From the NCBI GenBank assembly GCA_023168345.1, contig AP025689.1, forward strand, positions 3,364,001 to 3,428,000: a stretch of 64,000 bases of DNA. The letters are read 5' to 3'. Positions 23,735 through 31,913 of the stretch are shown one piece after another. Origin of the DNA: Lysinibacillus sp. PLM2. GTDB lineage: Bacteria > Bacillota > Bacilli > Bacillales_A > Planococcaceae. The translations under genes and the position numbers were made by a program. Numbering within the stretch: position 1 is the first letter of the stretch; each line of letters starts with the position of its first letter. Under the pieces are notes generated by a model. It made no database searches and was not told the origin of the DNA. It saw nothing but the letters and a program-made list of their open reading frames with translations.

Positions 23735-25300
23735 TTATACATCTACTTCTACACCAGATTTAAATTCAATAGTTAGTTTATCATCATAGACCGTTATTTT
23801 CTCTATAAGTCTCCTTACTAGTTGCTCATCATACTCCTCAAGGAAGGTGGATTGTTCATTAAGGAATTTTTCCATATCTTCTAGCCTTTGCTTGGAGCCT
23901 TTTTTGCCAGCTTCTTCTGCTAAAGCCTTATGCCTTTCCTCTCTGAGCCTGTAAATCTCATCGGCTATATCGTTATAATCTTCTTTGGAATTAGCCAGTC
24001 TCAAAAGATCTTTTTGTAATTCCTCTAGCTTTTTATCTATCTCGGCAACAATATTATTGTCCGTTTCACTTATCACTGTTTCTATATTTTCCTTTAAGAT
24101 AGTTAAAAAGCCATCCTTTTGCCCTATTAGTTTATTAATCACATCCACCGTAGCAAGGCCTATCATTTCCTCCAGCACGGTTCGGGAATGACAAGCTAAC
24201 CCTGTATTCTCAAGTCTACTGACGCATCTCCAAACAATCGATTTTTTACCTCGGTTATTCCAATGAACTCTACGGTATATTTCGCCACACTCTCCACAGA
24301 AGATAATTTGTGAAAATACATGATTTGAACTAAAGTTTCTTTTCTTTCCACTAGTACTTATATGTCCTCTACTTCTACGAACTAACTCTTCTTGTACCTG
24401 CATAAAGATTTCACGCGGAATAATGGCTTCATGGTTATTCTCTACATAATACTGAGGTACGATTCCGTTATTTACAACCCTCTTTTTTGTAAGAAAATCT
24501 ACCGTATAAGTTTTTTGGAGCAGTGCATCACCAATGTATTTTTCATTGCTTAATATTTTCCTTATAGTACTGGTATGCCACCTTTTTTTCCCCGCGCCTG
24601 TAAGTATGCCATCAGCTTCAAGTCCTTTTTTGATTTTATCCATACTGGAGCCTTCAAGATATTCTCTGTAAATTCTCTTAACTACTTCAGCTTCCTCCGG
24701 CACAATTACTAATCGCTTATTTTCATCTTTGGTATATCCTAAAAACCTAGAACAATTGACCATTACCTCTCCCTGTTGGTATCGGTATTGGTAACCAAGC
24801 TTTACATTCTGGCTTAATGACTGGCTCTCTTGTTGCGCTAAGGATGCCATAATGGTAAGCATAATTTCACCTTTGGCATCCAATGTATTGATATTTTCTT
24901 TCTCAAAATATACCGCAACGTTTTTATCTTTAAGTTTTCTGATGTATTGTAGACAGTCCAAGGTATTTCTAGCAAATCGGCTTATTGATTTGGTAATAAT
25001 CATATCAATTTTCCCAGCCATGCACTCATCAATCATTCGATTAAATTCGTTGCGATTTTTTGTATTTGTACCGCTGATGCCATCATCAGCAAAGATCCCT
25101 GCAAATTCCCACTCTGAATTCTTCTTGATAAACTCTGTATAGTGTTCAATCTGCACTTCGTAACTACTAGCCTGCTCATCACTATCTGTAGAAACTCTGC
25201 AATAAGCAGCGACCCGAAGTTTTGGTGTTTCATCTTCTTTTCGATTGTTGCCTACACGTTTTATTGCAGGTATAATCATTACATTTTTACTAACTGCCAT
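23735..25300 (-). CDS. Large serine recombinase 1
   Basis: This 521-residue integrase has an N-terminal resolvase domain (about 20-165: [13 protein letters not shown] with the nucleophilic Ser, [17 protein letters not shown]). A recombinase domain follows (about 190-290: [33 protein letters not shown]). A zinc ribbon [11 protein letters not shown] with a later Cys lies near 345, and a coiled coil near 420-490. It catalyses site-specific integration or excision between att sites. The ATG at 25300 follows GAGGTG and overlaps the preceding gene's 3' end by 11 bp. It is one of two full-length members of a three-gene recombinase operon. Confidence 0.93.
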   Translation of the reverse strand: MAVSKNVMIIPAIKRVGNNRKEDETPKLRVAAYCRVSTDSDEQASSYEVQIEHYTEFIKKNSEWEFAGIFADDGISGTNTKNRNEFNRMIDECMAGKIDMIITKSISRFARNTLDCLQYIRKLKDKNVAVYFEKENINTLDAKGEIMLTIMASLAQQESQSLSQNVKLGYQYRYQQGEVMVNCSRFLGYTKDENKRLVIVPEEAEVVKRIYREYLEGSSMDKIKKGLEADGILTGAGKKRWHTSTIRKILSNEKYIGDALLQKTYTVDFLTKKRVVNNGIVPQYYVENNHEAIIPREIFMQVQEELVRRSRGHISTSGKKRNFSSNHVFSQIIFCGECGEIYRRVHWNNRGKKSIVWRCVSRLENTGLACHSRTVLEEMIGLATVDVINKLIGQKDGFLTILKENIETVISETDNNIVAEIDKKLEELQKDLLRLANSKEDYNDIADEIYRLREERHKALAEEAGKKGSKQRLEDMEKFLNEQSTFLEEYDEQLVRRLIEKITVYDDKLTIEFKSGVEVDV

Positions 25301-25718
25301 CTTGCTGCACCTCACTTTCTATTAAGCTGTATACAAATTCGGCTTGTGTAAAAGGATTTGTATACTTCTGAATTACTTGTCCTATGGAAAACTTCTTAGA
25401 AATAGTAGGTTTATCTTCTTTCTTTGGTTCAAAGATTCTACCTAGCTTTTTTGCTCTCTTTACCCTCTCTGATTCTGCTCTTTCGTAGGTCTCTTTATCA
25501 ATGATGGCAGGGTAATAATCATCACCAAAATAACGTTCATTTCTTAGCATCCTTCCCGCAGTTCCATGATAAGCATCTATTCCAGCAGACTTTGCCGCGA
25601 CCGATAAGGAAAGGCCTGATAAGTAACCCTTATATAAATTCCTAACCTTTTCAGCTTTTTCTTCATCGATAACTGCTATTCCATTCTCTATCCTATAGCC
25701 ATAAGGCGTATGCGCCAT
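25290..25718 (-). CDS. Truncated-type recombinase accessory protein
   Basis: This 142-residue protein has only the recombinase (PF07508-like) domain: [35 protein letters not shown], then a [18 protein letters not shown] block. It has no resolvase catalytic domain and so no nucleophilic Ser. It lies between two full-length serine recombinases with tight spacing (5 bp after one, 11-bp overlap with the next). This small middle protein recurs in comparable three-gene recombinase operons of Firmicutes elements, where it may be an accessory factor. The role is inferred. Confidence 0.8.
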   Translation of the reverse strand: MAHTPYGYRIENGIAVIDEEKAEKVRNLYKGYLSGLSLSVAAKSAGIDAYHGTAGRMLRNERYFGDDYYPAIIDKETYERAESERVKRAKKLGRIFEPKKEDKPTISKKFSIGQVIQKYTNPFTQAEFVYSLIESEVQQDGS

Positions 25719-25723
25719 TTTTC

Positions 25724-27283
25724 TCACATCCTTTCCCTTAGTGTGATTCCACATTTCAGAACAAAACCTATCTCTACCCTTGAGAAAACGATAATTTTTT
25801 CAATATGATCATTGAAAATTTGCTCGTTAAAAGTGTTTATCATTTCAGCCTTATTTGTAAACTTTATTAAGTTACTGACTTCCTGCACCTTTGATAATTC
25901 TCCATTTAAAGCATGAATTAAAGCTTCTTTTTGCCCCATATAATTATCTGCTTCCATTTGCAGTTCATTGTTTTCTCTGTTAAAAAGGGCAGGTTCTAGA
26001 TAACCCTTTGCCATAAGCTTTACAAGCAGTTCTCTCTGTTCTGCATTTTTTTCAATTTGCCTCTCTAATTCCTGAATTCTTGAAAGGTTATCTGAGTTGC
26101 TCATTCCACGCAAAGCATCTAATAGTGGTTGTAGAATAAGTTTTCTACCGAAAATCAGCTTGTTAATCATAGTAACAAAGGCCTTCTTTATATCCTCATC
26201 TCGAATAAACTGCATTGAACATTCTGTTATCTGCTTTAAGTGTTTACTACAACACCAGGCTACATATTTTCTTGTGCCGGATGAATGAATTCGTCTTTTA
26301 AAGGTGCTACCACATTCCGAGCAAATAATTTTTCCGGAGAAAGAATACCGGTTTTGGTACTTATCATTACGCTTTTCTATTCCCTTTTCTTTTGCCCTTT
26401 GATTTAAGGCAGCCTCTACTGCTTCAAACACTTCATGGCTGATAATTGCCTCATGGTGATTTTCTATTAAATATCTGTTTTTCTCACCATAATTGGTGCG
26501 CTTATTAAAACGGGAATCTGTATAGGTTTTTTGCAGTATAACATCCCCGGTATATTTCTCATTTTTTAGAATTCCTCGAATTGTCGTAGCAGTCCAACGA
26601 CCGCCTCTTTTAGAAGGGATACCCTTTTGATTAAGATCATCTGCTATTTTCTGTGTACCCTTGCCTGATAATACTTCTGCAAAAATATACTTCACAATTT
26701 CTGCTTGCTCAGGATTTACCACCATTTGACCGTCAATGTTGTCATAACCATATGGTGGGTATGAAATCTTAAAAGTTCCGTTCTGAAATCTCCTTTGAAT
26801 TGCCCACTTGTTATTTTCCGAAATGGAGATTGACTCACTTTCTGCAAGCCCGCTTAATATAGAAAGCATCAGTTCACTTTCCATTGATTGGGTATTGATA
26901 TTCTCTTTCTCAAAGTAGATATAAATCCCAAGGTCCAACAGTTTACGAACCATCTCCAAACAATCCGTAGTGTTTCTTGCAAACCTACTAATGGACTTTG
27001 TAATAATTAAGTCAATCTTCTTGTTTTCACAATCTGACAGCATTCTTAGAAGTTCCGTTCGGTTTTCTTTTTTAGTGCCACTAATTCCCTCATCATAATA
27101 CAAGCCAACATACTCCCATTCTGGGTTTGCCTTTATGTAAGTCTCATAATGGGATTTTTGTGCTTGTAGACTTACTAACTGTTCATCACTACCCGTAGAA
27201 ACACGACAGTATGCGGCCACTCGTAGTTTAGGTTTGATAATCGATGCAACCTTATTTCCTTCTATTTTCGTTATCTTTTTCAT
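25724..27283 (-). CDS. Large serine recombinase 2
   Basis: This second full-length serine recombinase has 519 residues. The resolvase domain (about 18-165) has [13 protein letters not shown] with the catalytic Ser, DEGISGT and [11 protein letters not shown]. The recombinase domain starts YPPYGYDNIDGQMVVNPEQAEIVKYIF, and a zinc ribbon CSECGSTFKRR lies near 325. The start is the ATG at 27283 after AAGGAGGTGAGG. It is paralogous to the gene at 23735 but clearly diverged. Together the three genes probably form the integration/excision machinery of the prophage. Confidence 0.93.
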   Translation of the reverse strand: MKKITKIEGNKVASIIKPKLRVAAYCRVSTGSDEQLVSLQAQKSHYETYIKANPEWEYVGLYYDEGISGTKKENRTELLRMLSDCENKKIDLIITKSISRFARNTTDCLEMVRKLLDLGIYIYFEKENINTQSMESELMLSILSGLAESESISISENNKWAIQRRFQNGTFKISYPPYGYDNIDGQMVVNPEQAEIVKYIFAEVLSGKGTQKIADDLNQKGIPSKRGGRWTATTIRGILKNEKYTGDVILQKTYTDSRFNKRTNYGEKNRYLIENHHEAIISHEVFEAVEAALNQRAKEKGIEKRNDKYQNRYSFSGKIICSECGSTFKRRIHSSGTRKYVAWCCSKHLKQITECSMQFIRDEDIKKAFVTMINKLIFGRKLILQPLLDALRGMSNSDNLSRIQELERQIEKNAEQRELLVKLMAKGYLEPALFNRENNELQMEADNYMGQKEALIHALNGELSKVQEVSNLIKFTNKAEMINTFNEQIFNDHIEKIIVFSRVEIGFVLKCGITLRERM

Positions 27284-27328
27284 CGCCTCACCTCCTTCTT
27301 GGTAGGTCACATATTACCTCTGAAGCCC

Positions 27329-27580
27329 TTATATATCAACGAATTCAGGCATTATCTCTGCTAAAAAAGGAGAGAAAGTTTGGCGGTTGAGTACATCTAT
27401 CTTGTTGAATTCTGCCTCCGTTATTAAACCTTTTTGAAGCATCTTTCTAAGTAATTTCTCTGCTTGAATATAATCAAACTCACGCTGTAGCTGCTCCTGT
27501 GACATTTTTTTTAATTCGGTGCTTTTGTCTATAACCCCATCTGAGATCTTCATAACTTTTTTATCCTCATGCTGATTCAT
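27329..27580 (-). CDS. SHOCT-domain small protein
   Basis: This 83-residue protein has a short C-terminal SHOCT-like helix pair: QAEKLLRKMLQKGLITEAEFNKI at residues 39-62. It is the first gene of the recombinase operon, 45 bp upstream of recombinase 2, with a strong GGAGGTG site. SHOCT motifs mediate oligomerisation. Its position suggests a recombination directionality or accessory factor, but that is inference. Confidence 0.65.
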   Translation of the reverse strand: MNQHEDKKVMKISDGVIDKSTELKKMSQEQLQREFDYIQAEKLLRKMLQKGLITEAEFNKIDVLNRQTFSPFLAEIMPEFVDI

Positions 27581-27660
27581 GTAGAATCACCTCCTACCTA
27601 ATAGCCGCGGGAACAGGTCGAAGTTGAGGATTTGTAAAAATTAAATTAAATCAGAGCATA

Positions 27661-27697
27661 AAAAAAGAGCCTGCAAGGGAATAACCCCCACAGGCTA
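27661..27697 (-). terminator. Intrinsic terminator after the lysis genes
   Basis: On the minus strand AGCCTGTGGGG pairs with CCCTTGCAGGCT and is followed by CTTTTTTT. It separates the phage late genes from the recombinase operon. Confidence 0.8.
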
Positions 27698-27776
27698 TAT
27701 ACATCTAATAGTTAATATTTTTTAGGGAAACTCTGTAAAGCTAAAGCATAATTGCCTATTAACTCGCTCCCCTTGA

Positions 27777-28478
27777 TTAATCATACTTAATAAATGCATC
27801 CGTAAATCCTGCCTTTTTAGCTTTTGCAAGCTGTGCCTCAGCATTTGCTTTGACAGTGTATGCACCTATTTGTACACGATAGTATTTCTTTTTCGCTGGT
27901 TCTGCTGATTTTTCTTCTTCGCTTAGAAGTTTCTTAACATCTGCTCTAAAGGTATCCATGGTCTTGCCATGCTTAGGAAACCAGTGCATAACATCCGCAT
28001 GGTTACTGGCTAAACCTTGCTTATAGCCTTCACTATGACAGATGATATCCTTCTCACTTAGTCCATAGAGTTTGCAAAGATGTACACAAAGCTCTACTGC
28101 TTCCTTATAAACAGCAGAAAAATACGAGGCATCGGTTAGACCGTCCTCGCAAATTTCAAATCCTATATGCGTGTTATTCGCATCTCCTCCAGCATGCCAA
28201 CCACGATGATTCCAAGGCAATGTTTGATAGGTGGCAATGGAGCCATCTGCTAACTTACCAATAAAAGCATGGACACAAACTTGACGACCTCCGGGTTTAT
28301 CCTGATTCCAATGATTGTTGTATTTGTTCTTTCCGAGCAAACCGTCATCTGGACCAACATATCTCTTCAACCACGGGTTGTTAGCCCCTGTTGAGTGAAT
28401 CATTATACCCTTCGGTTTTATTGTTTTGCCTGCCTTGTAACAAGCGTTTTTTGTAAGTATTAGTTTACGTAAATTCAT
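27777..28478 (-). CDS. Phage endolysin, N-acetylmuramoyl-L-alanine amidase with SPOR-like tail
   Basis: The 233 residues form an amidase-2 domain (about 10-165) with zinc ligands in IMIHSTGANN near 27, HAFIGKLADG and the later HADVMHWFPKHG, plus the NHRGWHAGGDANNTHIGFEI core. A C-terminal SPOR-like segment of about 40 residues (YYRVQIGAYTVKANAEAQL) probably binds glycan strands. It cuts the amide bond between muramic acid and L-Ala. The start is the ATG at 28478, six bases after GAGGTG. It follows the holin gene, the standard lysis cassette order. Confidence 0.92.
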   Translation of the reverse strand: MNLRKLILTKNACYKAGKTIKPKGIMIHSTGANNPWLKRYVGPDDGLLGKNKYNNHWNQDKPGGRQVCVHAFIGKLADGSIATYQTLPWNHRGWHAGGDANNTHIGFEICEDGLTDASYFSAVYKEAVELCVHLCKLYGLSEKDIICHSEGYKQGLASNHADVMHWFPKHGKTMDTFRADVKKLLSEEEKSAEPAKKKYYRVQIGAYTVKANAEAQLAKAKKAGFTDAFIKYD

Positions 28479-28511
28479 TATAATCACCTCTAATTAGACA
28501 TTCTGAGCCAA

Positions 28512-28952
28512 TCATACTCCATCACCTGGCTTACGTGGCTCTTCATCACGTCCATGTAGTTGCCGAAGAACCGATTTTAATTTTTCTGGGATGGGCAGTC
28601 CAATATGACCAGCGTTCTCCAAAATGGATATCCCTTCATTACTTAGATAGAAAAAGATTACTGCTGTGCGTAAGGCTCCACTATTATCTCCGATACTACC
28701 TAAAATTTGTGTATCGCTAATATGAGCGATACCCACCATTGCAAAGATGAGTACCTTTTTGAAAATTCCCTTGGCACCTATTTCACTACACAATTTTTTA
28801 TCTATAATGGCACAGAGCACTCCTGTCACATAATCGATGACTATAAAGGCTACCAATGCATAAAGAAATCCATCATAACCGCCGAAAAACCACCCAAGAA
28901 ATCCACCGACTGTGGCAATAGCCAGTTGTATCCAATTCCAAATCTCTTTCAT
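28512..28952 (-). CDS. Phage holin (phi29/toxin-secretion holin family)
   Basis: This 146-residue protein has an early hydrophobic helix (GGFLGWFFGGYDGFLYALVAFIVIDYVTGVLCAI), the VIDYVTG signature and the LSNEGISILENAGHIGLPIPEKLK motif of the PF05105 holin family. The charged C-terminal tail (RDEEPRKPGDG) is typical. It would form membrane lesions that release the endolysin. The start is the ATG at 28952 after GGAGGTG. Confidence 0.9.
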   Translation of the reverse strand: MKEIWNWIQLAIATVGGFLGWFFGGYDGFLYALVAFIVIDYVTGVLCAIIDKKLCSEIGAKGIFKKVLIFAMVGIAHISDTQILGSIGDNSGALRTAVIFFYLSNEGISILENAGHIGLPIPEKLKSVLRQLHGRDEEPRKPGDGV

Positions 28953-28984
28953 TAAAGACACCTCCATTCGTGTATTTCCATATA

Positions 28985-29013
28985 GAAAAGCGCCCCTGCA
29001 AATTACAAGAGCG
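28985..29013 (-). terminator. Hairpin/terminator between tail fibre and holin genes
   Basis: On the minus strand AGCGCTCTTG pairs with CAGGGGCGCT and is followed by TTTTC. It may reduce read-through into the lysis genes. Confidence 0.6.
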
Positions 29014-29026
29014 CTGAATGTTACCT

Positions 29027-31381
29027 TTACATGATTTTTATTAGGTCATAAATTTGTTGCATTACATCTGCCTTGGGTCGTCCTGAACCGATAGGCAACC
29101 ATGTGACAGGTGGTATATCGAATGCCTGGGAAGAATCAAAACTACTAATCATCAAAATAATCGCATCAATTGCTTTGCGTATTTCAACGATATGAAATGG
29201 CCAATTCTTAACAGTGGTCTTTCCTGAGATAATCTCCTCTTTCCAAGTTGCAGGGGACAGATTGTAATAGCTACGCACCCTGTTTATAGCAGTTCGAAGC
29301 GTCTGAATATGCGCTGCCTTTACGTGTGTTACATTAGCAGTGATGATTTCAAAAGGTAATGCTAAAATCGTGAAGGTACGAACAACTTCTGTGCTTGCCG
29401 ATTCGATATCACTGTCAAGACAACGAAAAGTAACTGTATGGCTTCCTACTGAAAGCGGTTCAGCTTGGTAAACGGTCCTGACCCCATTACCAAGGTAGCC
29501 GCTTATGGAAAACCTCTCAGGATTGTCTACGCTGTTTTCCCATGGGCCAGAGTCGATCTTTACCTCTACTATTTGTGATTGCCCATCTGGTTCGATACCT
29601 GTTGTGATCATAAAACGTGGCGTGGTGTTATAAGTAAAATTTCCAGACAATGGACAGTTCACTATTGGTGCTGCTGGTGGGCTGTTTTTCTTTACAGTGT
29701 TGCTAACTACAAAGGCAGAAACAGCATCAAGTGCATCTGTAACACTTATTCGATAACGGGTATACCGACCAGCTATCTGTGAGGCATTTACCTGAAGGCT
29801 ACCTGAAGTACTGCTTGAAATACTCGTCGTCAGTGCTTCGTATGCCGACCAATTCACACCATCTGCCGATGTAGCCTGTTGTATGACATACTGCTTAATC
29901 GCACTGGTTCCTGGTACCGTTCCGCTCCATGAAAGATTTATTGTGTTAGCTTCATATATAGGAGGGGTTGCGGCAAAAGTAGTCGGCGGTATGGGTAGTA
30001 TATTTTTACGTACAGTATTGCTGGATATAGTCCAGTCTGAGTAAAAATCCTCTCCAGCCGTACCACGAGTTCTTATTCGGAAACGACGATAATGACCACG
30101 TGTAGCAGGTGGACTGACATTTAAAATACTGCTTGTTGCAGAAGTATTGACTATCGCCAATGCCAACCAAGCACCCCAATTGCTATTATCTGGCGAATCA
30201 CTATATTGTATTTCGTAGGAAGTGATGGGATTACCTGCGCCACCAGCTGCTCCACTCCACGAAAGAGTAACGTTTCCTTCAGATAATGTTGCACTTACCG
30301 TGCAGGCAGTCGGTGCTGCACAGGCAGTGATGTTGCAATAAATGCTATTACTGATTTTCTCTATTGAGTAAACATCAAATGTGTCAATTGTCCAAATACC
30401 AAATTGTGTATATGTTCCTGGGGTCCTCGATACAATTGGATTATAGCTACCACCGCTTGCTGCCAATGTCAACATGGTCAACACATTCCACGCACTCCAT
30501 GTGCTGTTATCCGTGGATGTGCGACTGGCAATTTGATACCCCTTAATTGGACTGGTACCGCTAGACGCTCCGCTCCAAGTAAGCGTGATAGTCTCATTAC
30601 TATATGCCGCAGGGGAGGCAACAGCAGTCGTTGCTGGCTTTGGTACCGTATTCCTGCGGACGCTGTTTGTGGATACTTTCCAGCTAGAGTAATAACTAGC
30701 TCCTGCTGTACCACGGGTTCGTACACGAAATCTTCGGTAATTACCTCGCGTTGAGGGCGGTGCTACTGATACACTGCCACTTGATGCTGTGGTGGTCACA
30801 GTTGTCAGAGCAGTCCATGCTCCCCATGTGATGTTATCGGCAGAATCACTATATTGAATCTCATAACTAGAGATTGTATTATTGATGCCCCCAGAAGCAC
30901 CACTCCAAGAAAGAGTCACATCCCCTTCCGCAAGTGTCGGGGAAACCGTACAAGATGTCGGTGCTCCACATGCTGTAGTAAGCAATGGAGAGCTTAATAC
31001 TGTATAACTCGAATTGGTAATTACACCAGAGGATAATGGCAATCGCCCATCAGATACCACTTTGAATGTGACTGGCTGGGTTGCATTACCTGTAGTAGAA
31101 GCACAGGTCACCGAAACATACCTGAGTCTTGGTGTAGTTCCATCCCAGTTATCCCCGTCCGCCGCTTTGATTCGCACCTGCGAAGAAGATCCATTTACAG
31201 TCATTGTACAAAGCAATGCATAACCATTATGGATGAAGGAACCTGAAGAACCCAATGCAGCGGATATGGTAAAGTTGTATGTCATCTGGCTATTATTAGG
31301 TCGGCTTTTAGTATAAGTAATCGTGTAATAAACGGTCGGGCTGGAACCCGCCTGCAGAGTGATGCCGTTAATATCCGCCAC
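29027..31381 (-). CDS. Phage tail fibre / adhesin with fibronectin type III-like repeats
   Basis: This 784-residue structural protein has an N-terminal beta-rich domain (1-130), then four FN3-like modules in an A-B-A-B order. Modules A (about 137-240 and 352-455) share SYEIQYSDS..N..WGAW and RGxYRRFRxRTRGTAG. Modules B (about 245-345 and 458-560) share TLTWSG/NLSWSG and TSxIKxY. A further Ig-like region and a helical C-terminal part (about 670-784) with repeated RxAIN and RKAID motifs follow. It lies between the baseplate genes and the holin, where receptor-binding proteins normally sit. It probably binds host surface sugars. Confidence 0.75.
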   Translation of the reverse strand: MADINGITLQAGSSPTVYYTITYTKSRPNNSQMTYNFTISAALGSSGSFIHNGYALLCTMTVNGSSSQVRIKAADGDNWDGTTPRLRYVSVTCASTTGNATQPVTFKVVSDGRLPLSSGVITNSSYTVLSSPLLTTACGAPTSCTVSPTLAEGDVTLSWSGASGGINNTISSYEIQYSDSADNITWGAWTALTTVTTTASSGSVSVAPPSTRGNYRRFRVRTRGTAGASYYSSWKVSTNSVRRNTVPKPATTAVASPAAYSNETITLTWSGASSGTSPIKGYQIASRTSTDNSTWSAWNVLTMLTLAASGGSYNPIVSRTPGTYTQFGIWTIDTFDVYSIEKISNSIYCNITACAAPTACTVSATLSEGNVTLSWSGAAGGAGNPITSYEIQYSDSPDNSNWGAWLALAIVNTSATSSILNVSPPATRGHYRRFRIRTRGTAGEDFYSDWTISSNTVRKNILPIPPTTFAATPPIYEANTINLSWSGTVPGTSAIKQYVIQQATSADGVNWSAYEALTTSISSSTSGSLQVNASQIAGRYTRYRISVTDALDAVSAFVVSNTVKKNSPPAAPIVNCPLSGNFTYNTTPRFMITTGIEPDGQSQIVEVKIDSGPWENSVDNPERFSISGYLGNGVRTVYQAEPLSVGSHTVTFRCLDSDIESASTEVVRTFTILALPFEIITANVTHVKAAHIQTLRTAINRVRSYYNLSPATWKEEIISGKTTVKNWPFHIVEIRKAIDAIILMISSFDSSQAFDIPPVTWLPIGSGRPKADVMQQIYDLIKIM
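30016..30325 (-). repeat. FN3 module A, copy 2
   Basis: Second copy of module A in the tail fibre gene, with matching YEIQYSDS and RFRIRTRGTAG stretches. Differences are scattered, so the duplication is not recent. Confidence 0.65.
30661..30970 (-). repeat. FN3 module A, copy 1
   Basis: DNA encoding module A of the tail fibre. It is closely related to the segment at about 30016-30325, including the GAAGGxxxxGTxACxxTxTCxTGGAGTGG-type core. The 645-bp spacing equals one A-B unit, indicating tandem duplication. Confidence 0.65.
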
Positions 31382-31394
31382 TTATATTCACCTC

Positions 31395-31898
31395 CTATTC
31401 ATAAACCGCAGAAACTAGCGAGTTTACCAACCCGCAAAGACTAGTATTCAACCGAGTATCAATAATGTTATTTGCTGAAATCGATGTAGCAGCTGAAGGT
31501 ACTAGAACATCAGCAATACCTAGTTCATAGACATCGCTTGTTCTTGTCAACTCCGGAGCTATGGGCGATGCCGTTGGAGTACCAGTAACAATGGCGAGCT
31601 GAATGCTTCTCGTAATTTGACTTAAACGAACCACAACCCTGTCTATGCGAGGATTGCTCCCATCTGCTGTAGCAAGGGGTTTATTTAAAACATCCGTATT
31701 TTCATATCTATAACCATTAATCCATGCACTGCCCGGTGCTATGGTTACTGCTAATCCAATCCCAGGAGATACCAGTAAGTTTGTTGGTGTCGCATAAAAC
31801 ACACCATTCGAGACAAGGCTTCCAAAGTATGCAGCGAAGTCCGTTGCATCATAGACTCTATCCCCATCGGATGAATTGAAAAATCCACTTTTCTCCAT
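31395..31898 (-). CDS. Phage baseplate/tail-associated structural protein
   Basis: The 167 residues have a motif set found in many Firmicute siphovirus and myovirus late clusters: FFNSSDGDRVYDATDFAAYF at the start, then GLAVTIAPGSAWINGYRY, PRIDRVVVRLS and ADVLVPSAATSI with NxIxDTRLN near the end. It sits between the tail hub protein and the fibre protein. It probably forms the attachment collar of the fibre or upper baseplate; the exact role is unknown. Confidence 0.7.
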   Translation of the reverse strand: MEKSGFFNSSDGDRVYDATDFAAYFGSLVSNGVFYATPTNLLVSPGIGLAVTIAPGSAWINGYRYENTDVLNKPLATADGSNPRIDRVVVRLSQITRSIQLAIVTGTPTASPIAPELTRTSDVYELGIADVLVPSAATSISANNIIDTRLNTSLCGLVNSLVSAVYE

Positions 31899-31913
31899 TA
31901 ATCACTCCTCCTT

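Noticed and set aside
23735-27310. Tn4451/TnpX-type transposon as the source of the recombinases
   Set aside because: The recombinases could come from such an element, but they directly adjoin a complete siphovirus late-gene set on the same strand with no resistance or mobilisation genes, so a prophage integrase role is simpler.
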